Shown here one piece after another: positions 48,713 through 60,420 of a stretch of DNA of 64,000 nt. Each line of letters starts with the position of its first letter. The stretch's first letter is position 1. The stretch spans positions 65,179 to 129,178 of the forward strand of contig SJOL01001927.1 of NCBI GenBank assembly GCA_004794785.1. The letters are read 5' to 3'. The notes below the pieces were generated by a model. The model saw nothing but the letters and a program-made list of their open reading frames with translations, had not been told where the DNA came from and made no database searches. The DNA is from Opisthorchis felineus (lineage: Eukaryota > Platyhelminthes > Trematoda > Opisthorchiida > Opisthorchiidae). The translations under genes and the position numbers were made by a program.

Positions 48713-48911
48713 TCATAATATAATAATAATCGTTCCGCTGTAACACCCTTTCGCTGCACAGCTGCTATGCCAGCCGAAGGAAGCATGAGGGCTGAGATAC
48801 TGCCAGATTGTCCAAGCCCAGGCAAAAATGGTCGAGATGCAGAGGTTGGGTTTGAACCACAGACCTTCCAGTCAGTAAGTTCGCGTGCTAACCACTGAGC
48901 TATCTCTAGCT
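48713..48911 (-). repeat. tRNA-derived SINE, copy 5
   Basis: On the minus strand: GAGATAGCTCAGTGGTTAGC, a B-box GGTTCAAACCC, the body and GGTGTTACAGCGGAACGATT, followed by a TTATTATTA-type tail. The head and tail are both well preserved. Confidence 0.85.
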
Positions 48912-51424
48912 CACTTCGGCAACAGAACAGTAGTCATAGGTAACACCAGTGTAAGGATCCGCGGCGTACACTGATTCTACGTCGTCTGATCAAATTAGAA
49001 ATTAGAAAGACAAAACTTTAGCAATATGGACGGGGAACGACGAGAGCTTGTTAGTCTTCTATCAATTACCCCTATACCAACATGTGATGTTGAAACTCAG
49101 AGTAGGTGAACGTGTCACGTTTTCAGGGACAGTTACAAGGCGTGAGGCCAGACCAGCATACGCCATCTGTCGGGTAAAAAAGTGTATTGCAGAAAGGGTC
49201 GTACCACCTGACACATCTACTTGTATCAACACCAGCTGATGATAGGGACTGTAAAATCGCACTAAAAATATTGCCTATGCGACACTGCGGTAGGCCTACA
49301 GACAGGGGCGCAGCTACTCTACTACGCACTGATGATGATGACGAAAAATTCGTGACAAAACTGTCAGGCCCAGCAAACAGTTCACCCAACTTCACAACCT
49401 TCACACGTTCTCCTCCATATCGCACTGTGGTACACCCTTTGGTACATGGCGACTCTTTTGTACGCAGGTGTTAACAGTACATTAACAAATGTTTCCGACT
49501 ATTTCTGCACGGGTTTACTTGAAGACGGTCCATTGTATTGTCAGAAGTTTCTAACTATCTAGGCTGAGAGAATTTTGACGTTTTTTTTCGTTCGGCGGGG
49601 AGCGACAGTGTAGAAATAAGTTCATGTCTCTGAGGTTTACAACAAAGTAGTAGATCAGGAACCAGTTGTTGTTCACTAGTTGCTTGAATATACGGTGCTT
49701 GTTGACAACAAACTTTCGGAGGAGTCAAAAAACCGCTCCCAAAACCGTAGACGTGTTCCCACTTAGCCTGTTCACCAAAGGCATCATTTATACCGGTTTA
49801 TCTAAACAGCTTCAATTTTACAACCACAAGTTGCGCGCATGGGTTCGGTTGTCGCAGATTCTGGTTATACAATAAATACTGAAAAGAATGAAGTAATAGC
49901 AACACTGTAGTCTGCTATCACACGTTCAACTGTGCTAGAAAATATAGAAGCCTTGATATGGAGACATTGGTCTGAAATTATGGTTTCTGCGACTAAATGA
50001 CGCAGGGTGGTATATTGCGCACAAATATATGTAGGTTGACGGTTAGGTTTCAGCAAACGAAGGACTCCTTGTCAATTATTCAGCCAAACATTAAGCAATT
50101 TTACGAAAAATAAGATTGGGGGTACTGAAAAATTATCGCGTGTTGGAGCCATCGCCCCTCGTCAAATGGGGTACATGCACATGCCCAGTTTACCAGCTGC
50201 CTCTGGGTGCAGTGTATTGCTAGATTATGTAGGCGAAAAGTTCAGAATGAGCAATGAATGCATCAAAACGCAATAATTAAGGAATTACCTGCACTGGGTT
50301 GTCAAGATTTACCCATTAGACAGGCCCACTCAAGCAGATGGGAGTAATCAAGTCCATTGGAAATTACCCGGGTATCGAGAGAATATGGACTTGAGTTATC
50401 TGGACCTAGTTGTGCTTTCCTTACTCTATAGGAGGTGCGTCGGCTTTGTTGGTGTCATTGACCGATATAACTTGATTTAGGCACACACGAGATCTTTAGT
50501 GCCATCTAGTTTCACTGAAACACCTGAGTTGTTGGGTGTACGCTATGAAGCCAGTGGGGCTTCCACAGCTGTTGGTGAATGATCGACGATGCATTATCGT
50601 TGTGATTGTTTATTATGGTTACGGCGTTCGGAAAAGGAACAGACAACTCAGCACAGTGTCTTTGCAGAAAAAGCTAGCCAGAACCTGTTGTTCAGTTTTC
50701 CTCTCAGACCGATAGTGTGATCATATATTGATCTTACTGTCCTATATACAATTTCTGAGTCCGCTGAGGAGGTAACTAAAGGACTCCTTCCACTCAGTTT
50801 GCGTTGTTCTAAACGATTCTCTGGGACTTCTTCAAACAAACACAAAAGCTAATTGTAGTTTTGTACCCCATAGAGCGAAGGGTACAGAGCAAAATATTGT
50901 GTCCAGTTTCCATGCTTTTGCTCTAGACAAGCCATGATTCATTGATCAAAAAACGTGTGACGGTATGTGAAAAGAAAAAAAAAACGGTTACTTACCCAAA
51001 GGTCGGAATTGAGTAAGACCGCTGGAGACTTCATGGAGAGATGTGGTGAAGTGGGATGAAGTTTCTAGTGAAAAGTAAAAAAAAGTTCAGCTGTGGCACC
51101 CTAAAAGTGCATAGCCGCCGAGTAACTCGAAAGGCGAAAAATGAATAAAACAATGCACACAAGGGACAGAAATAAAAATCAAAATTTGGCGCAGGTGGTT
51201 ATTCAGTGGGCAGGAAAGCCGGAAATGACGAATGTCATAATTGACATTCTGGAAGTCAAATCAACTCCTCTCACACTCCTAGAAAAATAGAGAAGGTAGA
51301 TCAAAGGGTCCTGGTCAGGTTTTCGCTTCGAATCACTCTTGACTTTATTGCTCCCATTTAGGCTTCATGAGTCTGGCATTTTCTCAGGCCTCATGCTTTC
51401 CCCTGGTTGCGCCGCAGCTATAAG
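48912..51424. other. Unassigned interval with one possible coding stretch
   Basis: Plus-strand frames at 49048-49239 (MLKLRVGERVTFSGTVTRRE) and 49187-49474 (acidic TDDDDEKFVTKL) look somewhat protein-like. They could be adjacent parts of one exon after a shift, but no family is recognised. The remainder shows nothing that I can name. Confidence 0.3.
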
Positions 51425-51702
51425 CTGGAAGGGGCAACAGGCAGCTCTTGCTGAAACCTTACTTCCCCTATCCGTCGATTCATGTTGTCTCCGAAACACA
51501 CATACAAGACCCCACTTTGGTCGTGCACCTTAAGCCGCTTAGGACGAGCTCAGATGTTTCACATTTCCTGACGCAATGGCTCGTGGTATCTGCGGTGTGG
51601 GAGCTGCACTCATCCCCAAGGCTGAAAACACCTTATTGGACTGGATCCCAGTAGACAGTCGTCTTTGCGCTGTGCAGTTGTCTGTACGACAGTGAAGCAT
51701 TA

Positions 51703-52443
51703 GTGTCAACACTGATGTTGCTGTCTTTGATGATGATGATGCGGTTGTCTGGCTCAATTAAGATCAACGCAGGTCGGCGCGGTAAACGGTGTTTATTTGT
51801 CGCATCGGCATACGCCCCGACAGACGGCAGTTCCGAGACTGAGAAAGAGAGGTTTTATCAAGATCTGTCACGACTGCTTCGGTCAGCAAGAAGGACGGAT
51901 ATTGTAATCCTAGCGGGTGATATGAATGCTCAAGTTGGACGAACAAATCCGGAAGAAGCGCATTTCGGTGGTAGATTTGGAGTCGATGCTCGGCGAACGG
52001 ATAATGGGGAGCGACTGCTTCAGTTGTGTTCAGATCATCGTCTGTTCCTGGTTAGTACAAACTTCCAACACAAACGGTCACATCGAGTTACTTGGAGGTC
52101 CCCAACCTCAAGGCAATCGTGGACCCAATTAGACCATGTGGCTTCAAACTGCTTCAGACGTCCTACGTTGGTTGTTTTTCTTGATCACAAACCTGCTTTT
52201 GACACTGTCGATCGTGAGAAACTTTGGCGGTGTCTGACGATAAAAGGTATCCCTTCCAAATTTATATTCCTTATGAAGGCACTGTATGTGAACTTCTGTG
52301 GGCGCGTACGAGCATACGGCAAACTTTCGCCTGAGTTCACCACATCCAGTGGTGTAAGACAAGGCTGCCCTCTCTCACCTTTCCTCTTCAACTTTGTTAT
52401 TGGCGTGCTGCTTGAAATTTATCTGCCTGCCTCTGAAACCTAG
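51703..52443 (+). pseudogene. Endonuclease-RT fused ORF inside the LINE copy
   Basis: This 246-residue frame is the longest in the window. Residues about 25-140 are the APE-type endonuclease: FVASAYAPTDGSSETEKERF, IVILAGDMNAQVG, and FGVDARRTDNGERLLQLCSD. From about residue 148 the sequence is RT: RRPTLVVFLDHKPAFDTVDR, then FTTSSGVRQGCPLSPFLFNF. The endonuclease C-terminus, linker and first RT boxes are absent, so the frame arose by an in-frame internal deletion. A TAG at 52441 ends it; the next frame (52453-52764) carries IEYGDDITLLG and KCKVLLQDWVGSN. It is not a working enzyme. Confidence 0.85.
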
Positions 52444-52452
52444 GGAATCGAA

Positions 52453-53089
52453 ATGTTCCCGGGACGTCCCCTCATAGACATTGAGTATGGGGACGATATT
52501 ACTCTCCTTGGTTCAGATCCTTCCAAAATGCAAGCCATTTTAAATAACCTAAGTAACTCTGCCGCACGGTTTGGCATGCGCTTCACACCTCCTAAGTGTA
52601 AAGTGTTGCTACAAGACTGGGTGGGATCAAACACAAACCTCATGCTTGCAGACGAGCCAATCGATGTGGTAGATAAATTTGTTTACCTGGACAGCTGCAT
52701 GAGTCCCGGTGGACTGGCTCGAATAGGAAAAGTCAGGACAGTTTTTGCCAACCTCCGACACTAATGGCGCCTACGTGACGTGAGTTTGTCTGTCAAGGGC
52801 AGACAGCGGCAGTGCGATCCATACTGCTTTATGGACCAGAGACGTGGCCTCTACCCGCAGAGGACATACGAAAATGTCAGTGTTTGACCATCCGTGTCTC
52901 CGAAGCATTGGTCGGGTCTGGCAGGAACATCGGATTAGTAATGCTAAGGTACGCCAGATGGTTTTAGGAATAGGGAACTTTCCCGCAATAGATCAATTAC
53001 TCACGCTTCATAGGTTACGTGGGTTAGGACATGTACTCCGCATGCCAGAAGACCGTCTGCCTCGTAGAGCTCTTTTCGTCCAGCCCTGA
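52453..53089 (+). pseudogene. RT palm and C-terminal part of the LINE copy
   Basis: Frame 52453-52764 has the catalytic box as YGDD, then RFGMRFTPPKCKVLLQDW and DVVDKFVYLDSCMSPGG. A stop replaces the next residue at 52762. The frame resumes at about 52844-53089 with IGRVWQEHRISNAKVRQMVL and HRLRGLGHVLRMPEDRLPRR. These are the usual steps after the RT of this family. Confidence 0.8.
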
Positions 53090-53603
53090 GCTGAGTGGAA
53101 GCGACCAAGAGGTGGAAAGTGTATGACCTGGAAACGAAGTATAAAAACACTAACCAGTAAACTGAGTCGGGTCAACAGCTGCCGCCTCCCTGGATGGGGA
53201 CTCCTGGACTTATCTCACCAATGGTTAATGACACTGGCAGAAATGGCGCAATCGCGCAGTCAACGGCTATCATGCATCAAAGCTATCACCTTCAATGCGT
53301 AGCTACCCAGTTCCCGAACTAATCAGATATGCCATCGGTTCCAAGGGTTGGCTGTATGACCCAGAACTCTGCAACTTTCCGGTGATCGAAATTAGAACCA
53401 TTGTGCCTATGGCACACGGTTTATAGCTGATGGATAGACAGATTGATTGAGTGGGACACATGAAAGGTGAGATGTCACCTTTAGCGCATACACTGATATT
53501 GGAGTGCACACAAAGTAAAAACAAAGGAGTATAAAACCTGTGATGTTTGGACATGAAAGAGCTCCGTTTAGGCGCACATGCAACACCGTTCCAACGTTCA
53601 CGC

Positions 53604-53894
53604 TCAGAAACAGCCGAATATAGGGATTTGGAGGCCCACCAGAATTCGCCTAATTATTCCGTGAATGACAAAATTAAACGAAAATGGAGAGAGTGGACAC
53701 ACTTGTCGGATACCAATCCTTGTTGGGAAGCTTTTGGAGAGCCGATCACACGTTCTCACGCACCCATAAGTATGTGAATACAAGCAACATGAGATATTCA
53801 TGAACTGGTAGGACATACCCTGCTGCACATGCGTGTTGAAAGAATCGAACGCACCCTTGAAGTCATGACAATAGTTTAGGGCGCCTACACGCAT
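53604..53894 (-). pseudogene. RTE-like RT fragment (minus strand)
   Basis: The minus-strand frame has HDFKGAFDSFN (RT box A, usually D.KAAFDS.DR), SLYSHTYG-like sequence, and IGIRQVCPLSPFSFNFVI (box B, usually SGVRQGCPLSPFLFNF). The box C (YADD) end is missing. An isolated, opposite-strand remnant. Confidence 0.75.
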
Positions 53895-54446
53895 GTCGCT
53901 TCTCTAAGACTTGACGGAGTGTGAAAATGTGGTCCACATGACTACTCCCGGCCGAAATCATGCTCACGCTTCTCGGATCACGTCTTCACATGCTTTCGTC
54001 AGGCGACGCAAAAAGTCTAGATACAATGCAAGGTCGACCAATCGCAGAACAGACCAAATGGCCAACCAACAGGATAGATCTTCGAACGACCAGTGATAAC
54101 CAGAGGTGACCCCCTGCCAATGAGACGTACAGAAACACGAACACGGAGTTGCTCAACGCCTTCACGACGCGCCGATAATGACAGCTCGACGAAAAGTTTG
54201 CGATAGAATCTCAAGCTCAGCGAACAGAACATAAGTCATCGGTAAAACCTGAGCTACAGACATTTCCTTCAATAGCAGTACCCAGACTTTCGGTAGTCGC
54301 TTTCGTACCCTTCTGTCAGGTCAGATGTTGACTACCTTTCTGCTACCCTGCTTTAGACTGGGCACTGAAAACTTCACTCCTTTCGGTAAATAATGATTCG
54401 ACATGAGCAATGCAGTAATACACTGTAGCGTTTGGTACTAAACACA

Positions 54447-54767
54447 TTATTCGGTCAGAGTCTCAGTTCCACAAACCAATTCCCAAGTGTCTAGCTGTAG
54501 TTCATGGAACCAACGTACGTAAGCTATGGTTGTGAGACAACGGTTTAGGATACGAAGATTCCCCAGTTCCGCTGCTCGTCGACGGCGCTCCTCAAAACAT
54601 ACCAAAAGGGCCCGTACTGTAGTCTGAGATTCGAAAATATACTGCATTTCCACTACATGTCCCAAATTAGCAAACGCAACCCGAGCCTTGAAGAATTGTG
54701 AATTCGTCTCATCCGTACAGTATAGTCGGAGTTTATATAACTTCCAAAAACGTAAAGGGCTCCACAA
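54447..54767 (-). pseudogene. RTE-like LINE C-terminal fragment (minus strand)
   Basis: The frame reads FKARVAFANLGHV near its start, then TTVRALLVCFEERRRRAAEL and LRILNRCLTTIAYVRW. These correspond to the KARVAFANLRHL, TVRAVLLYGCE and RCLRTIARV steps of the family. It is separate from the fragment at 53.6-53.9 kb because the order would be wrong for one copy. The next 150 bases (to about 54900) include GCTGCCACCTTGACGCGGTG on the plus strand, which may be LINE 5' untranslated sequence. Confidence 0.6.
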
Positions 54768-55090
54768 TTTCGACCGCCGCTTCTTGGATTGTAAATGGTA
54801 TATTCAGATTGTATTGTCCAGGAGTACGACCTTACACTACGCTGATCCTGACCACAAGCTGCCACCTTGACGCGGTGGTCGGGACGGAGTGTTGCAATGT
54901 CCCCGATGGTAACACGGGCTGGAACCGTGTCAGGAAGGCCAATGTAGAGCAACCAAATAACAGAAGCTTCTGTACTATGACTAACCGTAATACGAGGCAC
55001 TCTGGAGATAAAGTCGTACTATCTTCTGTGACAGGAGTGCGAAAGAAGCTGAAAAGAATTCCGTGATTCAACCAAACTGTGTATGGACTC

Positions 55091-55268
55091 AAGATAGCTC
55101 AGTGGTTAAGGCTGAACTTACTGACCGTGGTTCGAATCCTAACCCGGCACCTCGACTGCTCTTGTCTAGGCTTGGGTAACTGGCAGTACCTCATCCCTCG
55201 TGCTCCCTTCGGGTGGTAACAGCTAGGCACCGAAAGGGTGTACTAGATGAGTTATCATTATTATTACT
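55091..55268 (+). repeat. tRNA-derived SINE, copy 6
   Basis: AAGATAGCTCAGTGGTTAAG head, then GTGGTTCGAATCCTAACCC, GTCTAGGCTTGGGTAACTGG, GCTAGGCACCGAAAGGGTGT and a TTATCATTATTATTA tail. A small deletion lies between the A- and B-box parts. Confidence 0.85.
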
Positions 55269-55324
55269 GCTAGAAAGGCAACACAAGCAACTCGCGACCA
55301 CGACGGCCAACACAGATACCTCAA

Positions 55325-56455
55325 ATGCTGGATAACCAAGAGCTTGAAAACAGACAGAAGCCCAGGAGATGGGTAATGCTTTTGCAGCAGGTAACAGCTG
55401 CGCCCTATTTAAGCCGATTCGATCAACTGGCCAAAGGTGAACGGATGCCAGTGAAACGGTTTCCGACGAAGATGGAACAGCAATGCGCCCGCAGGATCAT
55501 AATCTTGAACGATGGGCTACACAAGCTGAAGAAGAATTCAGCTGGCCTCTTTCAACAATCTCTGAAAGAGTCCGACAAATCGGAACGGAATACCGGTATC
55601 AGCACCTCCATTAGCAACAGAAATCCAGTGCGACATAGCATTCCTCCAACGCAACAAAGCACCCGGTCCGGATGGTTTGCACCCTGTGCCTTTCCCAGGT
55701 GGTGAAGGCCTAGTGGGTAAGTTTGACTGTCTTATTACAGTTCTGGAACGAAGACATATTACCGGTGGAATGGAGCACTTCAATCGTGATCCCAATCTTC
55801 AAGAAGGACGCAAAAAAGTTATGCGAAAACCATGTAGACACCAGCCTGGTAGTCGTAGCATCCAAGGTGCTCTTTGGCATCGTTTTGTGCATAGTGAACG
55901 ACTACCGGGAGAGACAGATTTGTCAGAATCAAGATGGATTTCGTCCTAGTCGAGCATGCATTCAGGTAGGCTCGCGAACACTTTCGAACGTCCAACGGTG
56001 GTCGTCTTTCTTGACCTGACCCATATTTCTGACTGTCGGCGGCGCCTGGCGACCAGTGATATCTCTTTTCAGGGCACGGCATGTCAACTTTTGATGGCGC
56101 GTATGGGCTTACAGGAAGGTGTCGCATGATTCCACCATGTCAAGCAGTGCAAGATTAGACTGTCCACTCTCAGTATTTCCCTTCTAATTTGATAGTACCG
56201 CGCCGCTTGAAACTTTTCTGCCCGCCCCTAAAAACCCGGGGATCGAAATTCTCAAAAACAGTTTGTTCACAGACATCGAGTACGCAGACGAAATTCTCTT
56301 CATTGGTTCAGGTCGTTCAAAAATGCACGATGTCTTAAATAAACTTATTGGTCCTGACGCACGGTTTGGCATGCGCTTCACATCTGCTAAGTGTAAAATA
56401 TTGCTACAAGGCTGGGTGGGGTCGGGCCAAAACCTCATGCCAGTAGATCACCCAA
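55325..56455 (+). pseudogene. RTE-like LINE copy, decayed (plus strand)
   Basis: A linker region (55325-55600) is followed by broken RT sequence: FLQRNKAPGPDGLHPVPFPG (about 55645), VWNEDILPVEW-like and SIVIPIFKKDAKKLCENH (55730-55830), RQICQNQDGFRPSRACI (about 55912), RPTVVVFLDL (about 55992). After a gap comes IEYADEILFIGSGRSKMHDV (56274) and RFGMRFTSAKCKILLQGWVG. The catalytic box reads YADE. The copy stops at the tail of an opposite-strand LINE end at 56456, which seems to have inserted into it. Confidence 0.8.
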
Positions 56456-57276
56456 AAAATCATCATCATCATCAGCTGTAACAACCGCGTTCTATTCGTA
56501 CAATGCTTAAAGCTGCCACCGTTCCGTTCACCAATAATTTGGGGAGGTGGGGTAGGTAGCTGCGCATTGGAGGCGGGAGCTGATAAATCGGTGCGTAGAT
56601 ACAGGACTGTCAGTGGACTGTTAAGTGGGGGGATTGGGAAGGGAGCTATGCATTGAAGGCAATAGCTTGGATGCACGAGCGCCATTGAGGGCGCGACTGT
56701 GCCATGTCTGACAATTTCTCTAACCATTGATGTGGCCCGTCTCGAGGTCCCCATCCAGGAAGACGGCAGTGACCAGCGCAGCTCAGTTTCCTGGTAATGG
56801 CTTTCATACTTCGCTGCCGAGTGATTGTTTGACCTCCCCTGACTCGTTTCCACCCTTCATGTGGTTGTGCGAAAAGAACCCTTTGGGGAAGTCGGTCGAC
56901 TGACATACGGAGCATGTGACCAAGCCAGCGCAACCTATGGAGTGCGATCAGTTCATCTATCGTGGGTGAGTTATTTCTTCCGAACACCACTCGACGTACT
57001 TCAGCATTGCTGATCCGGTGTTCCCACCAGACTCGGGCAATGCTCCAAAGACATCGAAGGTCAGACACTGAAAGTCTTTTGACGTCCTCGGCACGCAGCG
57101 ACCAGGTTTCTGATCCGTATAGTAATATGGAGCACACCGCATTATTGTAAACTCGACCCTTGACGGACAAACTGATGTCACGCCTACGCTACAGGTGATG
57201 CATGTTCACATAAGATGCTCTGGGATTCCCAATCCGGATGGAAATATAAACTTTCGCGAGACCACCGGGACTGATG
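56456..57276 (-). mobile_element. RTE-like LINE 3' part (minus strand), left arm of an inverted repeat
   Basis: On the minus strand a 174-residue frame (57170-56646) holds the ORF2 C-terminus: VYNNAVCSILLYGSETWSLR, RCLWSIARVWWEHRISNAEV, LHRLRWLGHMLRMSVDRLPQ. This is followed by 3' untranslated sequence and a (GAT)n tail ending at 56456. From 57276 down to about 56560 it is almost identical to 60314-61025 on the plus strand (for example one S/W change in DMAQSRPQW); the last 100 bases diverge more. Its inner limit coincides with the single N at 57277. Confidence 0.9.
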
Positions 57277-57277
57277 N
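57277..57277. other. Ambiguous base (N)
   Basis: The only N in the window. It lies exactly where the inverted copy of the LINE end stops, which suggests an assembly junction. Confidence 0.9.
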
Positions 57278-58030
57278 TCGTTCCACAAGGTGCAACCATG
57301 CCAGGAACGCCAAAGCGGGCAGTCAGACCAAGAGCAGCGAGACCGGCTACTACGAGTAATCGTGCTACGGGGTGGTTTGGGGGTAAACTCGTACTGTCCT
57401 CTACGATATGAGTGTGAAGGCGGTAAGGCGTTTCCCCCAGGCAACCAGCATGTCCATATTCTTGGAAGCAGCGATGCTGCCTTCCTCCGAGGAAGGACGG
57501 GTTAGGAAGGTTGGCCCTAAGGAACCGCACACTCTGATCGCCCAACGGTTGGCCGTGACCACCGGTGCGTTATTCAATATGGTCGAAATAATTTTAAAAT
57601 CAAAGAGTCCGGTGCTGCTCAAAAGGCACTTGCTGCGAGCAGCCGCATCACGAGTGAGACAGTAATGTTTTAGTCCCTGCGCCCTCATGTTAGGCCAACC
57701 CCCTGCAGCCGAGCAGGTCGGACTGTTGAGTCGTCGGCTCCGGGCAGGGTCCCCAAAGAAAACCCTACATCGTCCGACTGCCTTGTGGTTCAGACTATTG
57801 AGTCAAAGGCTCAAGGTGGGGCACCTCAACCAAACCCCTTTCCTTGGCCTCTGCAACCGGGAGGTACCATTTGCCCGCATAGTTCTTTGTCCACCGATGT
57901 CCCTCGCAAACCCCTTCCCACCACATAAGCAAACGTTACTGGTTGTCAGTTATCTGACCGATGGGCCTTATGCTCCCCGCTGCCTATTGAGAATAAACAA
58001 AATCACATTTTGCTTAGTTCACTTCTACAT
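57278..58030 (+). other. Probable 5' untranslated region of the following LINE
   Basis: GC-rich sequence ahead of the endonuclease start, with two imperfect copies of a block of about 50 bases (CGGACTGTTGAGTCGTCGGC at 57719 and CAGACTATTGAGTCAAAGGC at 57789). No protein is recognised. The true 5' end of the element cannot be fixed. Confidence 0.45.
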
Positions 58031-58035
58031 AGGGG

Positions 58036-58797
58036 CTTTTAACGTCCGTACTCTATGTCGAATTGGCAAATAGACAATGCTCGCTGAGATCTTATATTCC
58101 CTTAAAATTGACACACATCAATGTGTGTCTCCGAAACACGCGTACAAGACCCAAGCCCAGTTATTAATCTCAGAATGTCAATGACCAGCTCACCTCTTTT
58201 ACATTTCTCCCTACGTGTGTCCGGTGATCCAGAAGCGATGAATGGTGGATTATATGGCGTGGGAGTTGCACCCGGCCCCAGAGCTTAATGCGCTTTGCTG
58301 GATTGTATCCCACTGAACAGTCGTCTTTACGCCATCCGGTTATCCAACTCAATCAAGTTCAATGCCTCGACATAAAAAAACGATGCCTGTTTGTAGTGTC
58401 GGCCTATGGACCAAAGGACTGCAGTTTTGATGCTGAGGAGAATACTTTCTATCGAGAGCTATCCGGGCTTTTTCGTCGAGCAAGAAGCACTGACATTATG
58501 ATCCTTGAGGGCGATATGAATGCCCAAGTCGGTCATCTGAGCTCCTTGGAATCACATTTGGGTGGTCGATTCGGTGTCGATAGTTGTCGGACTGACAACG
58601 GAGAGCGACTTCTCCAGTTGTGTGCTGATCACCAACTGTTTCTGGCCAGTATGCACTTCCAGCATAAATGTTTGCATCGCGTAACCTGGAGGCCACCAGC
58701 TGCAAACCAGCTGGACCTAGTTGGATCTCGTGGCTGTCAGCCTCCGGTAGGTAGTCACAATGCAAGACTGCCGTTCCTTCTGGGGCACACCGCTTGA
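58036..58797 (+). pseudogene. APE-type endonuclease part of the LINE
   Basis: It starts with FNVRTLCRIGK then a stop (58071). After a shift, VCLRNTRVQDPS-like sequence comes near 58130. The frame 58288-58797 carries VVSAYGPKDCSFDAEENTFY, IMILEGDMNAQVG and FGVDSCRTDNGERLLQLCAD. The GDMNAQVG and DNG steps are the family's metal/catalytic segments; the SETR and final SDH parts are degraded. Confidence 0.8.
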
Positions 58798-59472
58798 TTC
58801 CGATCACGCCATGGTGCGTGCACGCCTGACAGTTCGGTTCGCTTCAGACTCTCGCAAGTCAGCAAGAAGCATGCCAATCCACCATCTTCGGAGAACTATC
58901 ATAGCTCAACAGTAAGCCGACACTGTGCTGGTAGCGAGAGCGTGGATGAAGCATGAAAAAATGTGAAAGGAGCTATGCTAGCTGCGTTCCATGCTGTCTG
59001 TCCGACTTATCTGGGTCGACCACAAGACCACTGGATGTCGTCGAGATCGCTAGTCCTGAATGATGCCAGGAAATCCGTATCAGCAGGCAACGGGTACGAC
59101 GGCGCACGCCAAATAGTGAAGAGTTTAAGGACAGACCGAAAGCTCGGGCGAAGGCTTTTGCTACCGGAAACAGCCGTGCCTCATATCAACTGATACGATG
59201 GATCGGCCCTAGGAGAGCAACAGTCAGTAAAACGATGTGAAAAAGATGGCTCAATAATTCACTCGCAAAAAACATCGGCTGGAAAGTTGGGCCGAACACT
59301 TCGAAGACCAGTTTAGCTGGCCTCCGCAACACAGCCCGTGGAGAAAGTGCATACGAGTGGATGGAATGTAAACCTTAAGCGCCTGTCGGAAGAAGAAATA
59401 AAGTATTAAATATCCATACTGAAACCGTACGGTCCGTATCCAGCCCTGTTCAAAGAAGGCGGAAAATCCCTG

Positions 59473-60402
59473 GTGACCCATCTAACAAAACTCAGTGGTG
59501 CGATTTGGAGTGAAGAGAAAGTACCTGCAGAATGGGACACGTCGACAGTTATTCCCGTCTTCAAAAAGGATACGCGGACGCTGTGTGAAAACCAACGTGG
59601 CATCATCCTGGTAGGTGTTGTATCGAAGTTCCTCTCTGGTCTTACCCTTCGAAAGTTGACTGAACACAGGGCGAGACAGATCCGTGAAAGCCAAGCTGGG
59701 TTCCCTCCGTCAAGAGGCTGCATCGATCACATTTCCACCCTTCGACAGATTCGGGAACAGCGATACTACTTCCAACGACCAACAGTGGTGGTATTCCTTG
59801 ACGTGAAAGCTGCATTTGACTTTGTGGACCGTCAGGCACTATGGCAGTGTCTATGGAGCAGAGGTGTGCTTCGCAAATAAGTGACCCTCCTTAAGATGCC
59901 ATATGCCAACTCCCGCGGACGTGTGAATGTTTACGCAAAGCTCTCGCCTGAGTTCACCACATCAAGTAGTGTCAGACAGTGCTTTCCTCTCTCACCTTTC
60001 CTCTTCAACTTCGCCATTGCTATGATTATGCAAGATTCGCTGCCAGCCTCTAATGCCTGTGGGATCGAAGTGCTCCCGGAGCGTTCGCTCATAGGTATCG
60101 AGCACGCAGATGACATAGCTCTTCTTGGATGTGACGCCGTCGTAATACAGACAATAGTAACCAGTCTAAATAATTCTGCCTCGCGGTTGGGCATGCGCTT
60201 CACACCTGCAAAGTGGAAAGTGGTACTGCAAGACTGGGTGAACTCGAACCCCAACCTCATGTTTGTGGATAAGCCGATTGAGGTAGTAGACAGATTTGTC
60301 TACCTGGGAAGTTGCATCAGTCCCGGTGGTCTCGCGAAAGTTTATATTTCCATCCGGATTGGGAATCCCAGAGCATCTTATGTGAACATGCATCACCTGT
60401 AG
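59473..60402 (+). pseudogene. Reverse transcriptase part of the LINE
   Basis: The first frame to 59880 has EWDTSTVIPVFKKDTRTLCE, RQIRESQAGFPPSRGCIDHI and RPTVVVFLDVKAAFDFVDRQ. A TAA at 59878 is followed without a shift by a second frame with FTTSSSVRQCFPLSPFLFNF, IGIEHADDIALLG and PKWKVVL-like sequence (usually KCKVLLQDW). The catalytic YADD is HADD, and the SGVRQGCP box reads SSVRQCFP. The frame ends at a TAG at 60400, after ISPGGLAKV and an unusual tail VNMHHL. Confidence 0.85.
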
Positions 60403-60420
60403 CGTAGGCGTGACATCAGT

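Larger units (their letters stand above)
51425..53310 (+). mobile_element. RTE-like LINE copy with internal deletion (plus strand)
   Basis: A 5'-truncated element begins near GQQAALAETLLPLSVDSCC (51430-51490), followed by the endonuclease, part of the RT and the C-terminal region up to LWxLRDVSLSVKGR and the steps HRLRGLGHVLRMPEDRLPRR (about 53010-53070). It stops just after the ORF2 end near 53310. About 1.2 kb between endonuclease and RT is missing compared with the copy at 57.7-61.1 kb. Stops and shifts make it non-coding as a whole. Confidence 0.85.

Noticed and set aside
48427..48825. 132-codon minus-strand ORF as a gene
   Set aside because: Its first third (GLGQSGSISALMLPSAG) is SINE body read as protein. 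The same peptide pattern occurs at other SINE copies.
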